Source: Pseudomonas delhiensis
GTDB lineage: Bacteria; Pseudomonadota; Gammaproteobacteria; Pseudomonadales; Pseudomonadaceae
NCBI RefSeq assembly: GCF_900187975.1
Contig: NZ_FZPC01000011.1
Coordinates: 124,001 to 188,000 of the forward strand
DNA: 64,000 nt
Reading direction: 5' to 3'
A program made the translations under genes and the position numbers. Below the pieces are notes generated by a model. That model did not search any database, was not told where the DNA came from, and saw nothing but the letters and a program-made list of their open reading frames with translations. This document shows positions 55,922-63,412 of this stretch, in pieces (within the stretch, counting starts at the first letter, position 1; each line of letters begins with the position of its first letter).

Positions 55922-56222
55922 GTAGGAGCGAGCTTGCTCGCGAAGGGGGTTCTGCTGGTGGCTTCGGTGCAGAGCCTGAAGAACGCCCTCTCCCTAACCC
56001 TCTCCCTGAAGGGAGAGGGGACCGTTGGGCAGGCGCTGATAGTTCGGCGTTAGCCGGCTAGCACAGTGATTACCAGCTGAAACCATTCCCTTTCTCGGCA
56101 CGAACAAGCCCCCTCTCCCTTCAGGGCGGGGCGCGCAGCCGAGGGCTGGGGAGAGGGTACGGAGTCCAGCGAAAGCACCGCAGCTACAGGGAAACTCCAT
56201 TCGCGAGCAAGCTCGCTCCTAC
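55922..56222. repeat. 300-bp composite element, copy 2 (after atuH, inverted)
   Basis: 301 bp, same TIRs (GTAGGAGCGAGCTTGCTCGC) and core as copy 1 but in reverse orientation. It starts 10 bp after the atuH stop and ends 15 bp before the stop of the convergent lipoprotein gene. It fills the 326-bp gap. Confidence 0.85.
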
Positions 56223-56237
56223 GAAAAGCCCCCCGAC

Positions 56238-56768
56238 TCAATTGCGAAACTGAAACTGCACCTCCGCCCCGCGAATATCCGAATGCCAGCTGTCGTCGCC
56301 GGGATCGGTGCGCTCGCCGCGTTCGCGCTGGATCAGCCGGCCGCCGACCTGGAACGGGCTTTCCTTCTCCTCGAACAGCGGCGGCAGCAGCGGCTTGTCC
56401 AGGTTCTCGCGCAGGGCGTTGCCCGGCTCCAGGCCGCGCAGCACGTCCCTGGGCAGGCGCAGGTCGAGCTTGGTGGGTGGCAGCGGCTTGTTCACGCTGG
56501 GTTCGGGGGCCTTCTTCGGCTTCGCGTCGGCCACCGGCAAGCGCTCGGGGGCCAGGGGCTTGCCCAGTTGCGCCTTGGGCGTGGCCGGCTTGGCCGGCGC
56601 CTTCACGACGCTGGCGGCGGGCGCGGGTTCAGGCGCCGGGGCCTTCTGCGCCGAGGCGGCAGGCGCCGCCGTGGGTGCCTGGGCCTTGGCCGGCGGCGCC
56701 TTGTCGGCATCGCCGCAGGCGCTCAGCAACAGCGGCAGGAGGGTCAGCAGAAGGATGCGTTGCAACAT
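56238..56768 (-). CDS. Proline/alanine-rich lipoprotein
   Basis: 176-aa lipoprotein. Signal peptide with lipobox LLSAC (MLQRILLLTLLPLLLSAC), then a Pro/Ala/Lys-rich linker (about 20-95) and a short C-terminal part (LDLRLPRDVLRGLEPGNALRENLDKPLLPPLFEEKE) with no recognised domain. It ends in QFQFRN. Same strand as the downstream... anti-sigma/sigma genes upstream of it; a 108-bp gap separates them, so it may be the last gene or a target of the ECF system. Confidence 0.75.
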   Translation of the reverse strand: MLQRILLLTLLPLLLSACGDADKAPPAKAQAPTAAPAASAQKAPAPEPAPAASVVKAPAKPATPKAQLGKPLAPERLPVADAKPKKAPEPSVNKPLPPTKLDLRLPRDVLRGLEPGNALRENLDKPLLPPLFEEKESPFQVGGRLIQRERGERTDPGDDSWHSDIRGAEVQFQFRN

Positions 56769-56876
56769 CACGGAGCGGGCAAATGGCCAGGGGCGCGCCA
56801 TCCTCGCCTTAGTCGATCGGTAAGACAAGAGCCTCGGACAAAGCCGAAAACAATTCCGACAAACGCGCTCAGGCGC

Positions 56877-57509
56877 TCAAGGCCGGCCCTCCAGGCGCCG
56901 CAGTTCGGCGTCGATGTCCAGCCGCGGGTAGCGCCGCCGCAGGTCCTCGCGCAGGGCCGTCGCGGCCGCCTGGTCGCCCTGTCGGCGCAGCTCGACCAGT
57001 TGCCGCAGGCTGGCCTCCGGCTCTGGCGCGGCCGGCTCGGCGCTGCGCTTGGCCATGGGCGCGGCTTCGTCGGCGGCCACCGCGCTTTCCGCCATCTGCT
57101 TGCGCTGTTCCAGCTGCGGGGCCGGCGCCGCGGCGGGGACGGCCGGCGCCGAGTACAGCGCCGGGGCGGCCTGGCGGGCGGAGCGGGCCATGGATTCGGC
57201 CTTGGGCGCCGGGGCCACGGCCGGCGCGGCGGCATCGAAACGCGGCGCCTCCTCGAAGGTACGCAAGGCCAGGCTGACGCCGATGCCGAGGGTCGCCACC
57301 CCGGCCAGGGCCACCGACCAGCGCTGCGGCCGGCCGAACAGCCAGCGGCCCAGGCGCTGCCAGGCATTCGCGCGCGGCTGCACGGCGGCGCGGGCCGCAG
57401 CCAGGATGCGGGCGTCCAGTTGCGCCGACGGCTGCTCGCCGCCGTGCCGGCGGAAATGCTCGAGCAATTCGGCCTTCTCGGCGTCCGGCCGCTGCGGGTG
57501 GCGATTCAT
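56877..57509 (-). CDS. sbrR: Anti-sigma factor (SbrR-like)
   Basis: 210-aa protein with a cytosolic N-terminus (residues 1-62, no zinc-binding HxxxCxxC motif visible), one TM at about 64-83 (WSVALAGVATLGIGVSLAL), then a periplasmic Ala/Pro-rich region and a charged C-terminal helix (LRQLVELRRQGDQAAATALREDLRRRYP). The start overlaps the sigma gene stop (ATGA, 57506-57509). Called by adjacency to SbrI-like sigma and by resemblance of the locus to P. aeruginosa PA2895-PA2896; symbol is tentative. Confidence 0.75.
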   Translation of the reverse strand: MNRHPQRPDAEKAELLEHFRRHGGEQPSAQLDARILAAARAAVQPRANAWQRLGRWLFGRPQRWSVALAGVATLGIGVSLALRTFEEAPRFDAAAPAVAPAPKAESMARSARQAAPALYSAPAVPAAAPAPQLEQRKQMAESAVAADEAAPMAKRSAEPAAPEPEASLRQLVELRRQGDQAAATALREDLRRRYPRLDIDAELRRLEGRP

Positions 57510-58090
57510 GGGGACACCTCCTGGGTCGCCGCCGGGTCGGCAAGCAACCGGCGCAGTTTCTGCAACGCATAGCGCAGGCGGCTCTTCACCGTCTCGGCGG
57601 GCGTGCGGGTCAGTTCGGCGATCTCCTGCAACTCCAGGTCGCCATGGGCGCGCAGCAGGAACACCTCGCGCTGCTCGCCCGGCAGCGCCTGCAGGGCCTG
57701 CTGCAGGCGCTCGCGGTCGCGGCTCAGGCTCAGCTGCCGCAGCGGGTCCTCGGCCTCGCCGGGCAGCGCCTCGCCGTGCAGTTGCTCGTCGAAGGCCTCG
57801 TGCTGCGCCTGGCGCCGGCCGTTGCGCCGCCAGTGGTCGATCAGCCGGTTGCGGGCGATCTGGTACAGCCAGGTGCGGAAGCTGGCCCGGCCCTGGGGCT
57901 CGCTGTCGCTGCGGATCAGGCTCAGCCAGGTTTCCTGGAACGCTTCCTCGGCCTGCGCGGCGTCGCCGCCCAGGCCGCAGAGGAAGCGGTAGAGGCCCAG
58001 GCGGTGGCGCGCGTAGAGCGTGGCGAAGGCCTCGGCATCGCCCTTGCGGTAACGCCGCAGCAGCGCGGCGTCGTCTTCGTCCGTGGTCAA
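57506..58090 (-). CDS. sbrI: ECF RNA polymerase sigma factor (SbrI-like)
   Basis: 194-aa ECF sigma factor. Sigma2 region at about 12-75 (GDAEAFATLYARHRLGLYRFLCGLGGDAAQAEEAFQETWLSLIR), FRTWLYQIARNRLIDHWRR, and sigma4 at about 125-180 (LPGEQREVFLLRAHGDLELQEIAELTRTPAETVKSRLRYALQKLRR). The only start in this frame is TTG at 58088-58090, one base after the stop of the upstream vWA gene. The P. aeruginosa homologue SbrI controls swarming and biofilm; symbol is tentative. Confidence 0.82.
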   Translation of the reverse strand: MTTDEDDAALLRRYRKGDAEAFATLYARHRLGLYRFLCGLGGDAAQAEEAFQETWLSLIRSDSEPQGRASFRTWLYQIARNRLIDHWRRNGRRQAQHEAFDEQLHGEALPGEAEDPLRQLSLSRDRERLQQALQALPGEQREVFLLRAHGDLELQEIAELTRTPAETVKSRLRYALQKLRRLLADPAATQEVSP

Positions 58091-58091
58091 G

Positions 58092-59753
58092 TCAGGGGTT
58101 CCGTGCCAAAGGGGTTTGCAGGCTGCGCGCCAGTTCGACGAGCTGGAGGAACTCGCCGCGCAGGCCGAACGGGTCCTCGCCGCGCGCGCTCCTGGCCAGG
58201 GCCAGAGTATCGCTCATGTCGAAGCCGCCGGTGTAGCGCGCGCCGTCGAGCTGCTGAGCGAAGGCCGCCACTGCCGCGGCGAAGCGCAGGTCATCGCTGG
58301 CATGGGCCAGGTCGCCGGCGCCGCTGCTGGCGATGGGGCGCTCGACCAGGCGGCTGGGGCCGCCCTCCGGGGCCTGCCAGCGCACCCGCAGCCAGGCCAG
58401 TTCGTCGCCCTTGCCGGCGGGCCTGGCCTCGGCCTGGTAGCGCAGCGGTTCGAGCCAGCCCTTCTGCCCTTTCGGGACTATCTCGTAGAGCGCAGTGACG
58501 GTATGCCCGGCGCCGATCTCACCGGCGTCGACCTGGTCGTTGTTGAAGTCCTCGCGCTTCAGCGCGCGGTTCTCGTAGCCCAGCAGGCGGTACTCGCTGA
58601 CCTGCGCGGGGTTGAACTCGAGCTGGAGCTTGACGTTCTTCGCCAGTACCGCGAGGGTCGAGCCGAGCTGTTCCACCAGCACCTTGCGTGCCTCGCGCAG
58701 GTTGTCGATGTAGGCGTAGTTGCCGTCTCCGGCGTCGGCCAGCTGTTCCATCAGGCGCTCGTTGTAGTTGTCCACGCCGAAGCCCAGGGTGGTCAGCGAC
58801 ACCCCGCTGCGGCGCTTCTCGGCGGCCATGGCCTTGAGCGTGCCGAAGTCGCTGACGCCGACGTTGAAGTCGCCATCGGTGGCCAGCAGGATGCGGTTGA
58901 TGCCCTTGTCGATGAAACCTTGCCGAGCCATGCGGTAGGCCAGCTCGATGCCTGCCGCGCCGGCGGTGGAGCCACCGGCCTGCAATTGCTCGATGGCCGC
59001 GCGGATCTTCGCCTTGTCCTTGCCCGAGGTGGGCTCCAGCACCACCCGCGAGTCGCCGGCGTAGACCACCAGCGACACCTTGTCCTGCGGCCGCAGCTGG
59101 TCCACCAGCAGCTTGAGGGTGCCCTTCACCAGCGGCAGGCCCTCGCGGCGGTCCATGGAGCCGGAGACGTCCACCAGGAACACCAGGTTGGCCGGCGGCA
59201 GTTGCTCGACGCTGCGCTCCGAAGCCTTGATGCCGATGCGCAGCAGCCGGGTGTGCGGGTTCCACGGCGACGGCGCCAGCTCGGTGGTGATGCCGAAGGG
59301 GCCGTCGTCGGCCGGCGGCGCATAGGCGTAGGGGAAGTAGTTGAGCATCTCTTCCAGGCGCACCGCGCCCTGGGGCGGCAGGCGGCCCTCGTTGAGCAGG
59401 CGGCGGACGTTGGCGTAGCTGCCGGTGTCCACGTCGATGCTGAAGGTCGAGACCGGAGCCTCGGCGACGCTGTGCACCGGGTTCTGCGCCAGCTTCTGGT
59501 ATTGCTCGCGGTCCTGGTCGCGGTAGCCCGCCGGCAGCGGCTCGGGGGCCACCGGCAGCGCGTAGCTTTCCAGCATGGGCGCGGCAGCCGGCGCGGCGCG
59601 GCGGGCCTCGCTCTTGGTGGCCAGGTCGGCGAGCGGCGCCTGTTTCGTCATCGAAGGCTGGGCGGCCTGTTGCTGGGTGGACTGGCCACAACCGCCCACG
59701 GCCAGCAGCAGGCCGATGGCGACGGGACGGAAGGCGGAAGCGGGAAGGGACAT
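58092..59753 (-). CDS. von Willebrand factor A lipoprotein
   Basis: 553-aa exported lipoprotein. Lipobox AVGGC at about residues 18-22, an N-terminal vWF-associated region (PVSTFSIDVDTGSYANVRR), a vWA domain with MIDAS motif VDVSGSM and later LLATDGDFNVGVSD, and a C-terminal DUF3520-type region. YfbK-like family. Cotranscribed with, and translationally next to, the ECF sigma gene, so it may act as the envelope sensor or a regulated target of that pathway. Confidence 0.87.
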   Translation of the reverse strand: MSLPASAFRPVAIGLLLAVGGCGQSTQQQAAQPSMTKQAPLADLATKSEARRAAPAAAPMLESYALPVAPEPLPAGYRDQDREQYQKLAQNPVHSVAEAPVSTFSIDVDTGSYANVRRLLNEGRLPPQGAVRLEEMLNYFPYAYAPPADDGPFGITTELAPSPWNPHTRLLRIGIKASERSVEQLPPANLVFLVDVSGSMDRREGLPLVKGTLKLLVDQLRPQDKVSLVVYAGDSRVVLEPTSGKDKAKIRAAIEQLQAGGSTAGAAGIELAYRMARQGFIDKGINRILLATDGDFNVGVSDFGTLKAMAAEKRRSGVSLTTLGFGVDNYNERLMEQLADAGDGNYAYIDNLREARKVLVEQLGSTLAVLAKNVKLQLEFNPAQVSEYRLLGYENRALKREDFNNDQVDAGEIGAGHTVTALYEIVPKGQKGWLEPLRYQAEARPAGKGDELAWLRVRWQAPEGGPSRLVERPIASSGAGDLAHASDDLRFAAAVAAFAQQLDGARYTGGFDMSDTLALARSARGEDPFGLRGEFLQLVELARSLQTPLARNP

Positions 59754-59824
59754 GGCGGCGGCCTCGATGAAGGGGTCAAACCTTCAGACGAGGCCGTCAG
59801 CCAAAACGGGTTAAACCGCTTTTT

Positions 59825-59872
59825 GTAGGAGCGGGCCCTGCCCGCGATTCGCGCGCAAGGCGCGCTCCTACA
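59825..59872. repeat. GTAGGAGCG-type inverted pair
   Basis: GTAGGAGCGGGCCCTGCCCGCGA followed by TTCGCGCGCAAGGCGCGCTCCTAC, downstream of the MocR-type gene and upstream of the vWA gene. Confidence 0.8.
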
Positions 59873-59894
59873 GGGGGGGCCCGGCGGGAACACG

Positions 59895-61334
59895 TCAGGC
59901 AGCGATCTGCTCCTCCTGGCACAGCTGGCAGGCCAGCATGCCGAGGGTCATGATCGCCCGCTCCGCCTCGCGGTTCCACGGGATGCCGCAGGTCAGGCGC
60001 AGGCAGTTGTTGAACTGCTCGGTGTTGCTGAAGATCAGCCCCGGGGCGATGCTGATGCCCTGCTCCAGCGCCCGCACGTGCAGTTCCTTGGTGTTCACCT
60101 TGGCCGGCAGGCTGACCCAGAGGATGAAGCCGCCCTTGGGCCGGGTCATCTGCGTGCCTTCGGGGAAGTACTGCTGCACCGCCAGCTGGTAGGCGGTCAT
60201 GTTCTTGCGGTACTCCTGGCGGATGTAGCGCAGGTGGCGGTCGTAGCCGCCGTTCTCCAGGTACGCGGCCACGCCCATCTGCGTCACCGTACACGCCGAG
60301 TGCGTGGTGAAGGTCTGCAGGCGGCGGATTTCCTCCTGGTAGCGCTCGGCGATGATCCAGCCGATGCGCACCCCCGGCGAGATGGTCTTGGAGAAGCTCG
60401 AGCAGTACACCACCCGGCCCTCGCGGTCGTGGGCCTTGAGTGACTTGGTCTGGCCCTCGTCGAACATCAGCTCGCCGTAGATGTCGTCCTCGATCACCCC
60501 GATGTTGTGCTCGGCGGTGAGCTTGAGCAGCTGCTTCTGGCGCTCCTCGGGGATGGTCCCGCCCAGCGGGTTGGACAGCCGCGCGGTCAGCACCAGGGCC
60601 TTGATCGGCCACTGGTTGGCGGCCAGCTGCAGGGCCTCCAGGCTGATGCCGGTGAGCGGGTCGCTGGGGATCTCGATGACCTTCAGGCCGAGGATGTCGG
60701 CCAGTTGCAGCAGGCCGTAGTAGCTCGGCGACTCGGTGGCGATCAGGTCGCCGGGGCGGGTCATCACCCGCAGCGCCATGTGGATGGCGTCCACGCAGCC
60801 GTGGGTGATGGTCACCTGGCTGGGGTCGACCACCACGCCGGCGTCGCGCATGCGGATCGCCACCTGGCGGCGCAGCGGCTCGTAGCCGGGGCTGAACATG
60901 TAGCTGAAGGCCCGCGGGCTGGAGAAGCGGGTGACCTTGGCCAGTTGCTGGTGCAGCGCGCGCACCGGCAGGTAGTCCACGTGCGGCACTGCCGCGCCCA
61001 GGGGGAACACGCCCTCGCGGCGGGCCTCGGCGAGCACCTGGTTGATGATGCTGCTGCGGGTGACCAGGCCGGGGCGCTCGACCCGCGCGATGTCCGGGGT
61101 CGAGGCGGTCAGCGCCGGGGTGTGGTGCACGTAGAAGCCGGACTGCGGGCGGGCGCGGATCAACCCCTGGTCCTCCAGGGTGGCGTAGGCCTGCAGCACG
61201 GTGGCGTGGCTGACGTTGAGCTGGGTGCTCAGCTTGCGCACCGAGGGCACGCGCTCGCCCGGCTGGTAGACGCCGCGGCGGATGTCCTCGGCGAGTTGCT
61301 GGGCGATGCGTTGGTACAGAAGCAGATTGCTCAT
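59895..61334 (-). CDS. MocR-type regulator (GntR HTH fused to PLP aminotransferase)
   Basis: 479-aa regulator. GntR winged helix at 1-75 (LYQRIAQQLAEDIRRGVYQPGERVPSVRKLSTQLNVSHATVLQAYATLEDQGLIRARPQSGFYV), then a fold-type I aminotransferase domain with the PLP lysine in SSFSKTISPGVRIGW and NPLGGTIPEE. ATG at 61332-61334; the frame is open 78 nt farther but that part looks non-coding. Target unknown; an autoregulatory operator lies just upstream. Confidence 0.88.
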   Translation of the reverse strand: MSNLLLYQRIAQQLAEDIRRGVYQPGERVPSVRKLSTQLNVSHATVLQAYATLEDQGLIRARPQSGFYVHHTPALTASTPDIARVERPGLVTRSSIINQVLAEARREGVFPLGAAVPHVDYLPVRALHQQLAKVTRFSSPRAFSYMFSPGYEPLRRQVAIRMRDAGVVVDPSQVTITHGCVDAIHMALRVMTRPGDLIATESPSYYGLLQLADILGLKVIEIPSDPLTGISLEALQLAANQWPIKALVLTARLSNPLGGTIPEERQKQLLKLTAEHNIGVIEDDIYGELMFDEGQTKSLKAHDREGRVVYCSSFSKTISPGVRIGWIIAERYQEEIRRLQTFTTHSACTVTQMGVAAYLENGGYDRHLRYIRQEYRKNMTAYQLAVQQYFPEGTQMTRPKGGFILWVSLPAKVNTKELHVRALEQGISIAPGLIFSNTEQFNNCLRLTCGIPWNREAERAIMTLGMLACQLCQEEQIAA

Positions 61335-61360
61335 GGCGGCGATCCCTCGGGCATTGGACC

Positions 61361-61401
61361 GAAACAGTAGCCAAAAACTCGAAACTGTTCCAGAACAGTA
61401 G
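61361..61401 (-). promoter_or_regulatory. Candidate MocR-type operator
   Basis: ACTGTTC-ca-GAACAGT (61384-61399) is a perfect inverted repeat, and the half-site GAAACAGTAG (61361-61370) repeats in direct orientation 31 bp from AGAACAGTAG (61392-61401). Mixed inverted and direct half-sites are typical of MocR regulators. Confidence 0.6.
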
Positions 61402-61463
61402 CAGGGAAACATGCCGATACAGCCCGCCGCCGATGGTCGGCGCAGCCCGCGCGCCAGAGCGCC

Positions 61464-62099
61464 TCAGAGTTCGCCGAGCCAGTCCAGCATGCCAGCGATC
61501 ACCAGTTGCGCGTCGTTGGTCACGCCCAGCTTCTGCATGGCGTTGCGCTTGTGGGTGCTGATGGTGGAGACGCTGCGGTTGGTGCGCTCGGCGATCTCGC
61601 CGACGGTGGCGCCGTGGGACAGCCGGCGCAGGATGTCGATCTCGGTGGGGCTCAGCGGCCGCCCGGTGTGGCGCTGCGGGCGCAGGTTGGGGTCGATGTA
61701 GGTCAGCCCCCGGCGGATTCGCTCCAGGGCCTCGTCCAGGGCGCCCAGCGGGCTGCGCTTGCAGATGTAGGCGCTGGCCCCGCACTTGATCGTGGCCCGG
61801 GCCATCAGCGGCGCGCCCATCACCGAGTAGACCAGCACCTTCAGCCGCGGGTAGTTGCGCTGCAGCCACTCGATCATGTGCACGCCATCGCGGCCACGGG
61901 AGCCGGGCAGCGCCATCTCGAGTATCAGCAGGTCGGTCTCGGGGTGGCGTTCGAGCCGCTGCAGCAGCGAGTCGGTGTCGTTCACCCAGTCCAGCACCTC
62001 GGCCCGGCAATGCTCGGCCAGGTAGTGCTGCAGCCCCCAGCCGGTCAGCGGCTGGGCATCGGCGACCAGGACCTTGAGGGTTTCCTGTTTCAATGGCAT
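61464..62099 (-). CDS. NarL/FixJ-type response regulator with degenerate receiver
   Basis: 211-aa protein. Receiver domain at 7-125 and LuxR-type HTH at 148-205 (LSPTEIDILRRLSHGATVGEIAERTNRSVSTISTHKRNAMQKLGV). The receiver's phosphoacceptor position is Glu61 (LLILEMALPG) instead of Asp, and the acidic pair is reduced to Asp14-Ala15; the conserved Lys114 (YICKRSP) remains. No histidine kinase gene is adjacent. It may be phosphorylation-independent. Confidence 0.85.
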   Translation of the reverse strand: MPLKQETLKVLVADAQPLTGWGLQHYLAEHCRAEVLDWVNDTDSLLQRLERHPETDLLILEMALPGSRGRDGVHMIEWLQRNYPRLKVLVYSVMGAPLMARATIKCGASAYICKRSPLGALDEALERIRRGLTYIDPNLRPQRHTGRPLSPTEIDILRRLSHGATVGEIAERTNRSVSTISTHKRNAMQKLGVTNDAQLVIAGMLDWLGEL

Positions 62100-62236
62100 G
62101 TGCGGTTCCTGCTGGCGGACGCCCCGGTGCGGGGTGGTCCCATGGCCCTATTTTCGCCAAGGTCGGCCTCGAAAATTTTCGAGATGGCCTGCCAGCAGGT
62201 TAGCAGCGCCGGGCCTGCCCGCCCGGCGCCGGGGGC

Positions 62237-63049
62237 TCAGCGCTGGGCGCCGAGCTGGCCCTTGTCGTCGGAGAAGACGATTTCCACGCGGCGGTTCTGC
62301 GCGCGGCCCAGGGAAGAGGCGTTGTCCGCCACCGGGTAGGCCTCGCCGAAGCCCTGCACCTGGATGCGCCCGGCGTCGACACCGAGGTCGGTGAGCACGT
62401 CGGCCACCGCCTGGGCGCGGTCCCGGGACAGTTGCTGGTTCTCCTGCTCGTCGCCCTGGTTGTCGGTGTAGCCTTCGATGCGGATCACCCGCCGCGGGTT
62501 GAGCTGGAGGAACTGCACCAGCTTGAGCACGGTGCGGTTGGCGGCCGGCTTGAGGTCGGACTCGCCGCTGTCGAACAGCACGTCGCCCAGGGTCAGCACC
62601 AGGCCGCGCTCGGTCTGGTCGGTGGCCAGGCTGACCATCTGTTCCTCCAGCCACTTGCTCTGCTCCTGCACGCTGGCCAGCTTGGCCTCGCGCAGGGCCA
62701 GCTGCAGACGCTCGCGGTCAAGCTGCTGGCGGGCCAGGCGCTCCTGGTTCAGCGCCAGGTTGCTGCGCTCGCGGGCGATCTCGCTATAGCGCTGGCTGAG
62801 GTAGGCGTATTGCAGCACGTCGTCGTTGCTGCCCCAGTAGCTGGACAGGCGCTCGGCGCGGGCCAGGGACTCGCCGGCGCGGATGACGTCGCGCGGCGCG
62901 CTGTGCAGCACGCCGGTGTCGTCCTTGACCGCCTGGAACTCGCTGTGCGCGCGCTCCAGGGACTGTTCGGCGAGCTGGCCGTGGGAGCAGCCCGCCAGGG
63001 CCAGGGCGACGGCCACCAGGCCGAGCGGCAGCAGTGGGCGCAGGCTCAT
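62237..63049 (-). CDS. OmpA-family lipoprotein with DUF4398 N-terminus
   Basis: 270-aa outer-membrane lipoprotein. Signal and lipobox LAGC (Cys21), an alpha-helical DUF4398-like region (about 25-135, LAEQSLERAHSEFQAVKDD), then a C-terminal OmpA peptidoglycan-binding domain (FDSGESDLKPAANRTVLKLV, EGYTDNQGDEQENQQLSRDRAQAV, GRAQNRRVEIVF). The ATG overlaps the stop of the DUF4398 gene (ATGA, 63046-63049). Third gene of an envelope operon with the two genes below. Confidence 0.9.
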   Translation of the reverse strand: MSLRPLLPLGLVAVALALAGCSHGQLAEQSLERAHSEFQAVKDDTGVLHSAPRDVIRAGESLARAERLSSYWGSNDDVLQYAYLSQRYSEIARERSNLALNQERLARQQLDRERLQLALREAKLASVQEQSKWLEEQMVSLATDQTERGLVLTLGDVLFDSGESDLKPAANRTVLKLVQFLQLNPRRVIRIEGYTDNQGDEQENQQLSRDRAQAVADVLTDLGVDAGRIQVQGFGEAYPVADNASSLGRAQNRRVEIVFSDDKGQLGAQR

Positions 63050-63402
63050 TTCACCTCCCCCAGCTGGCGGCGCAGGCGCTGGATGCTCTTGCCCTGCTCG
63101 GCCAGTTGCGCGGCGCTCTTGCCGGTCAGCACCTTGGCCTCGGCCAGGCGCGCATCCAGCTCGGCCTGCTCGGCGAGCTGCCGGGCGCGCTTGTTGGCGG
63201 CGCCGGCCATGGCCTCGCGGGCGGCCTGGTACTTGTCCTCGGCCAGCTTGAACTCGGCCACCTCGTCCGTGGCGCCGACCGCCCGGGCCTGGTCCAGGGC
63301 CTGTTCGGTCAGGCGCATCTGCTCGTTGGGAGCCGGGTCGTTGGCGCATCCCGCCAGGGCGCACAGCAACAGGCCCGTGAGGGTCATGCTTGGCTTGCTC
63401 AC
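63046..63402 (-). CDS. DUF4398 lipoprotein
   Basis: 118-aa lipoprotein. Lipobox CALAGC at about 15-19 and a long helical, coiled-coil-like domain (LTEQALDQARAVGATDEVAEFKLAEDKYQAAREAM). Same fold as the N-terminal part of the OmpA protein it overlaps. It lies 10 bp after the binding-protein gene. Confidence 0.87.
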   Translation of the reverse strand: MSKPSMTLTGLLLCALAGCANDPAPNEQMRLTEQALDQARAVGATDEVAEFKLAEDKYQAAREAMAGAANKRARQLAEQAELDARLAEAKVLTGKSAAQLAEQGKSIQRLRRQLGEVK

Positions 63403-63412
63403 GAATTCTTCT

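Noticed and set aside
52736..56200. 68-codon frame conserved in both 300-bp elements (52736-52942 + and 55994-56200 -)
   Set aside because: It spans hairpin sequences, has no ribosome site, and differences between the copies change amino acids freely, so it follows DNA conservation rather than protein selection.
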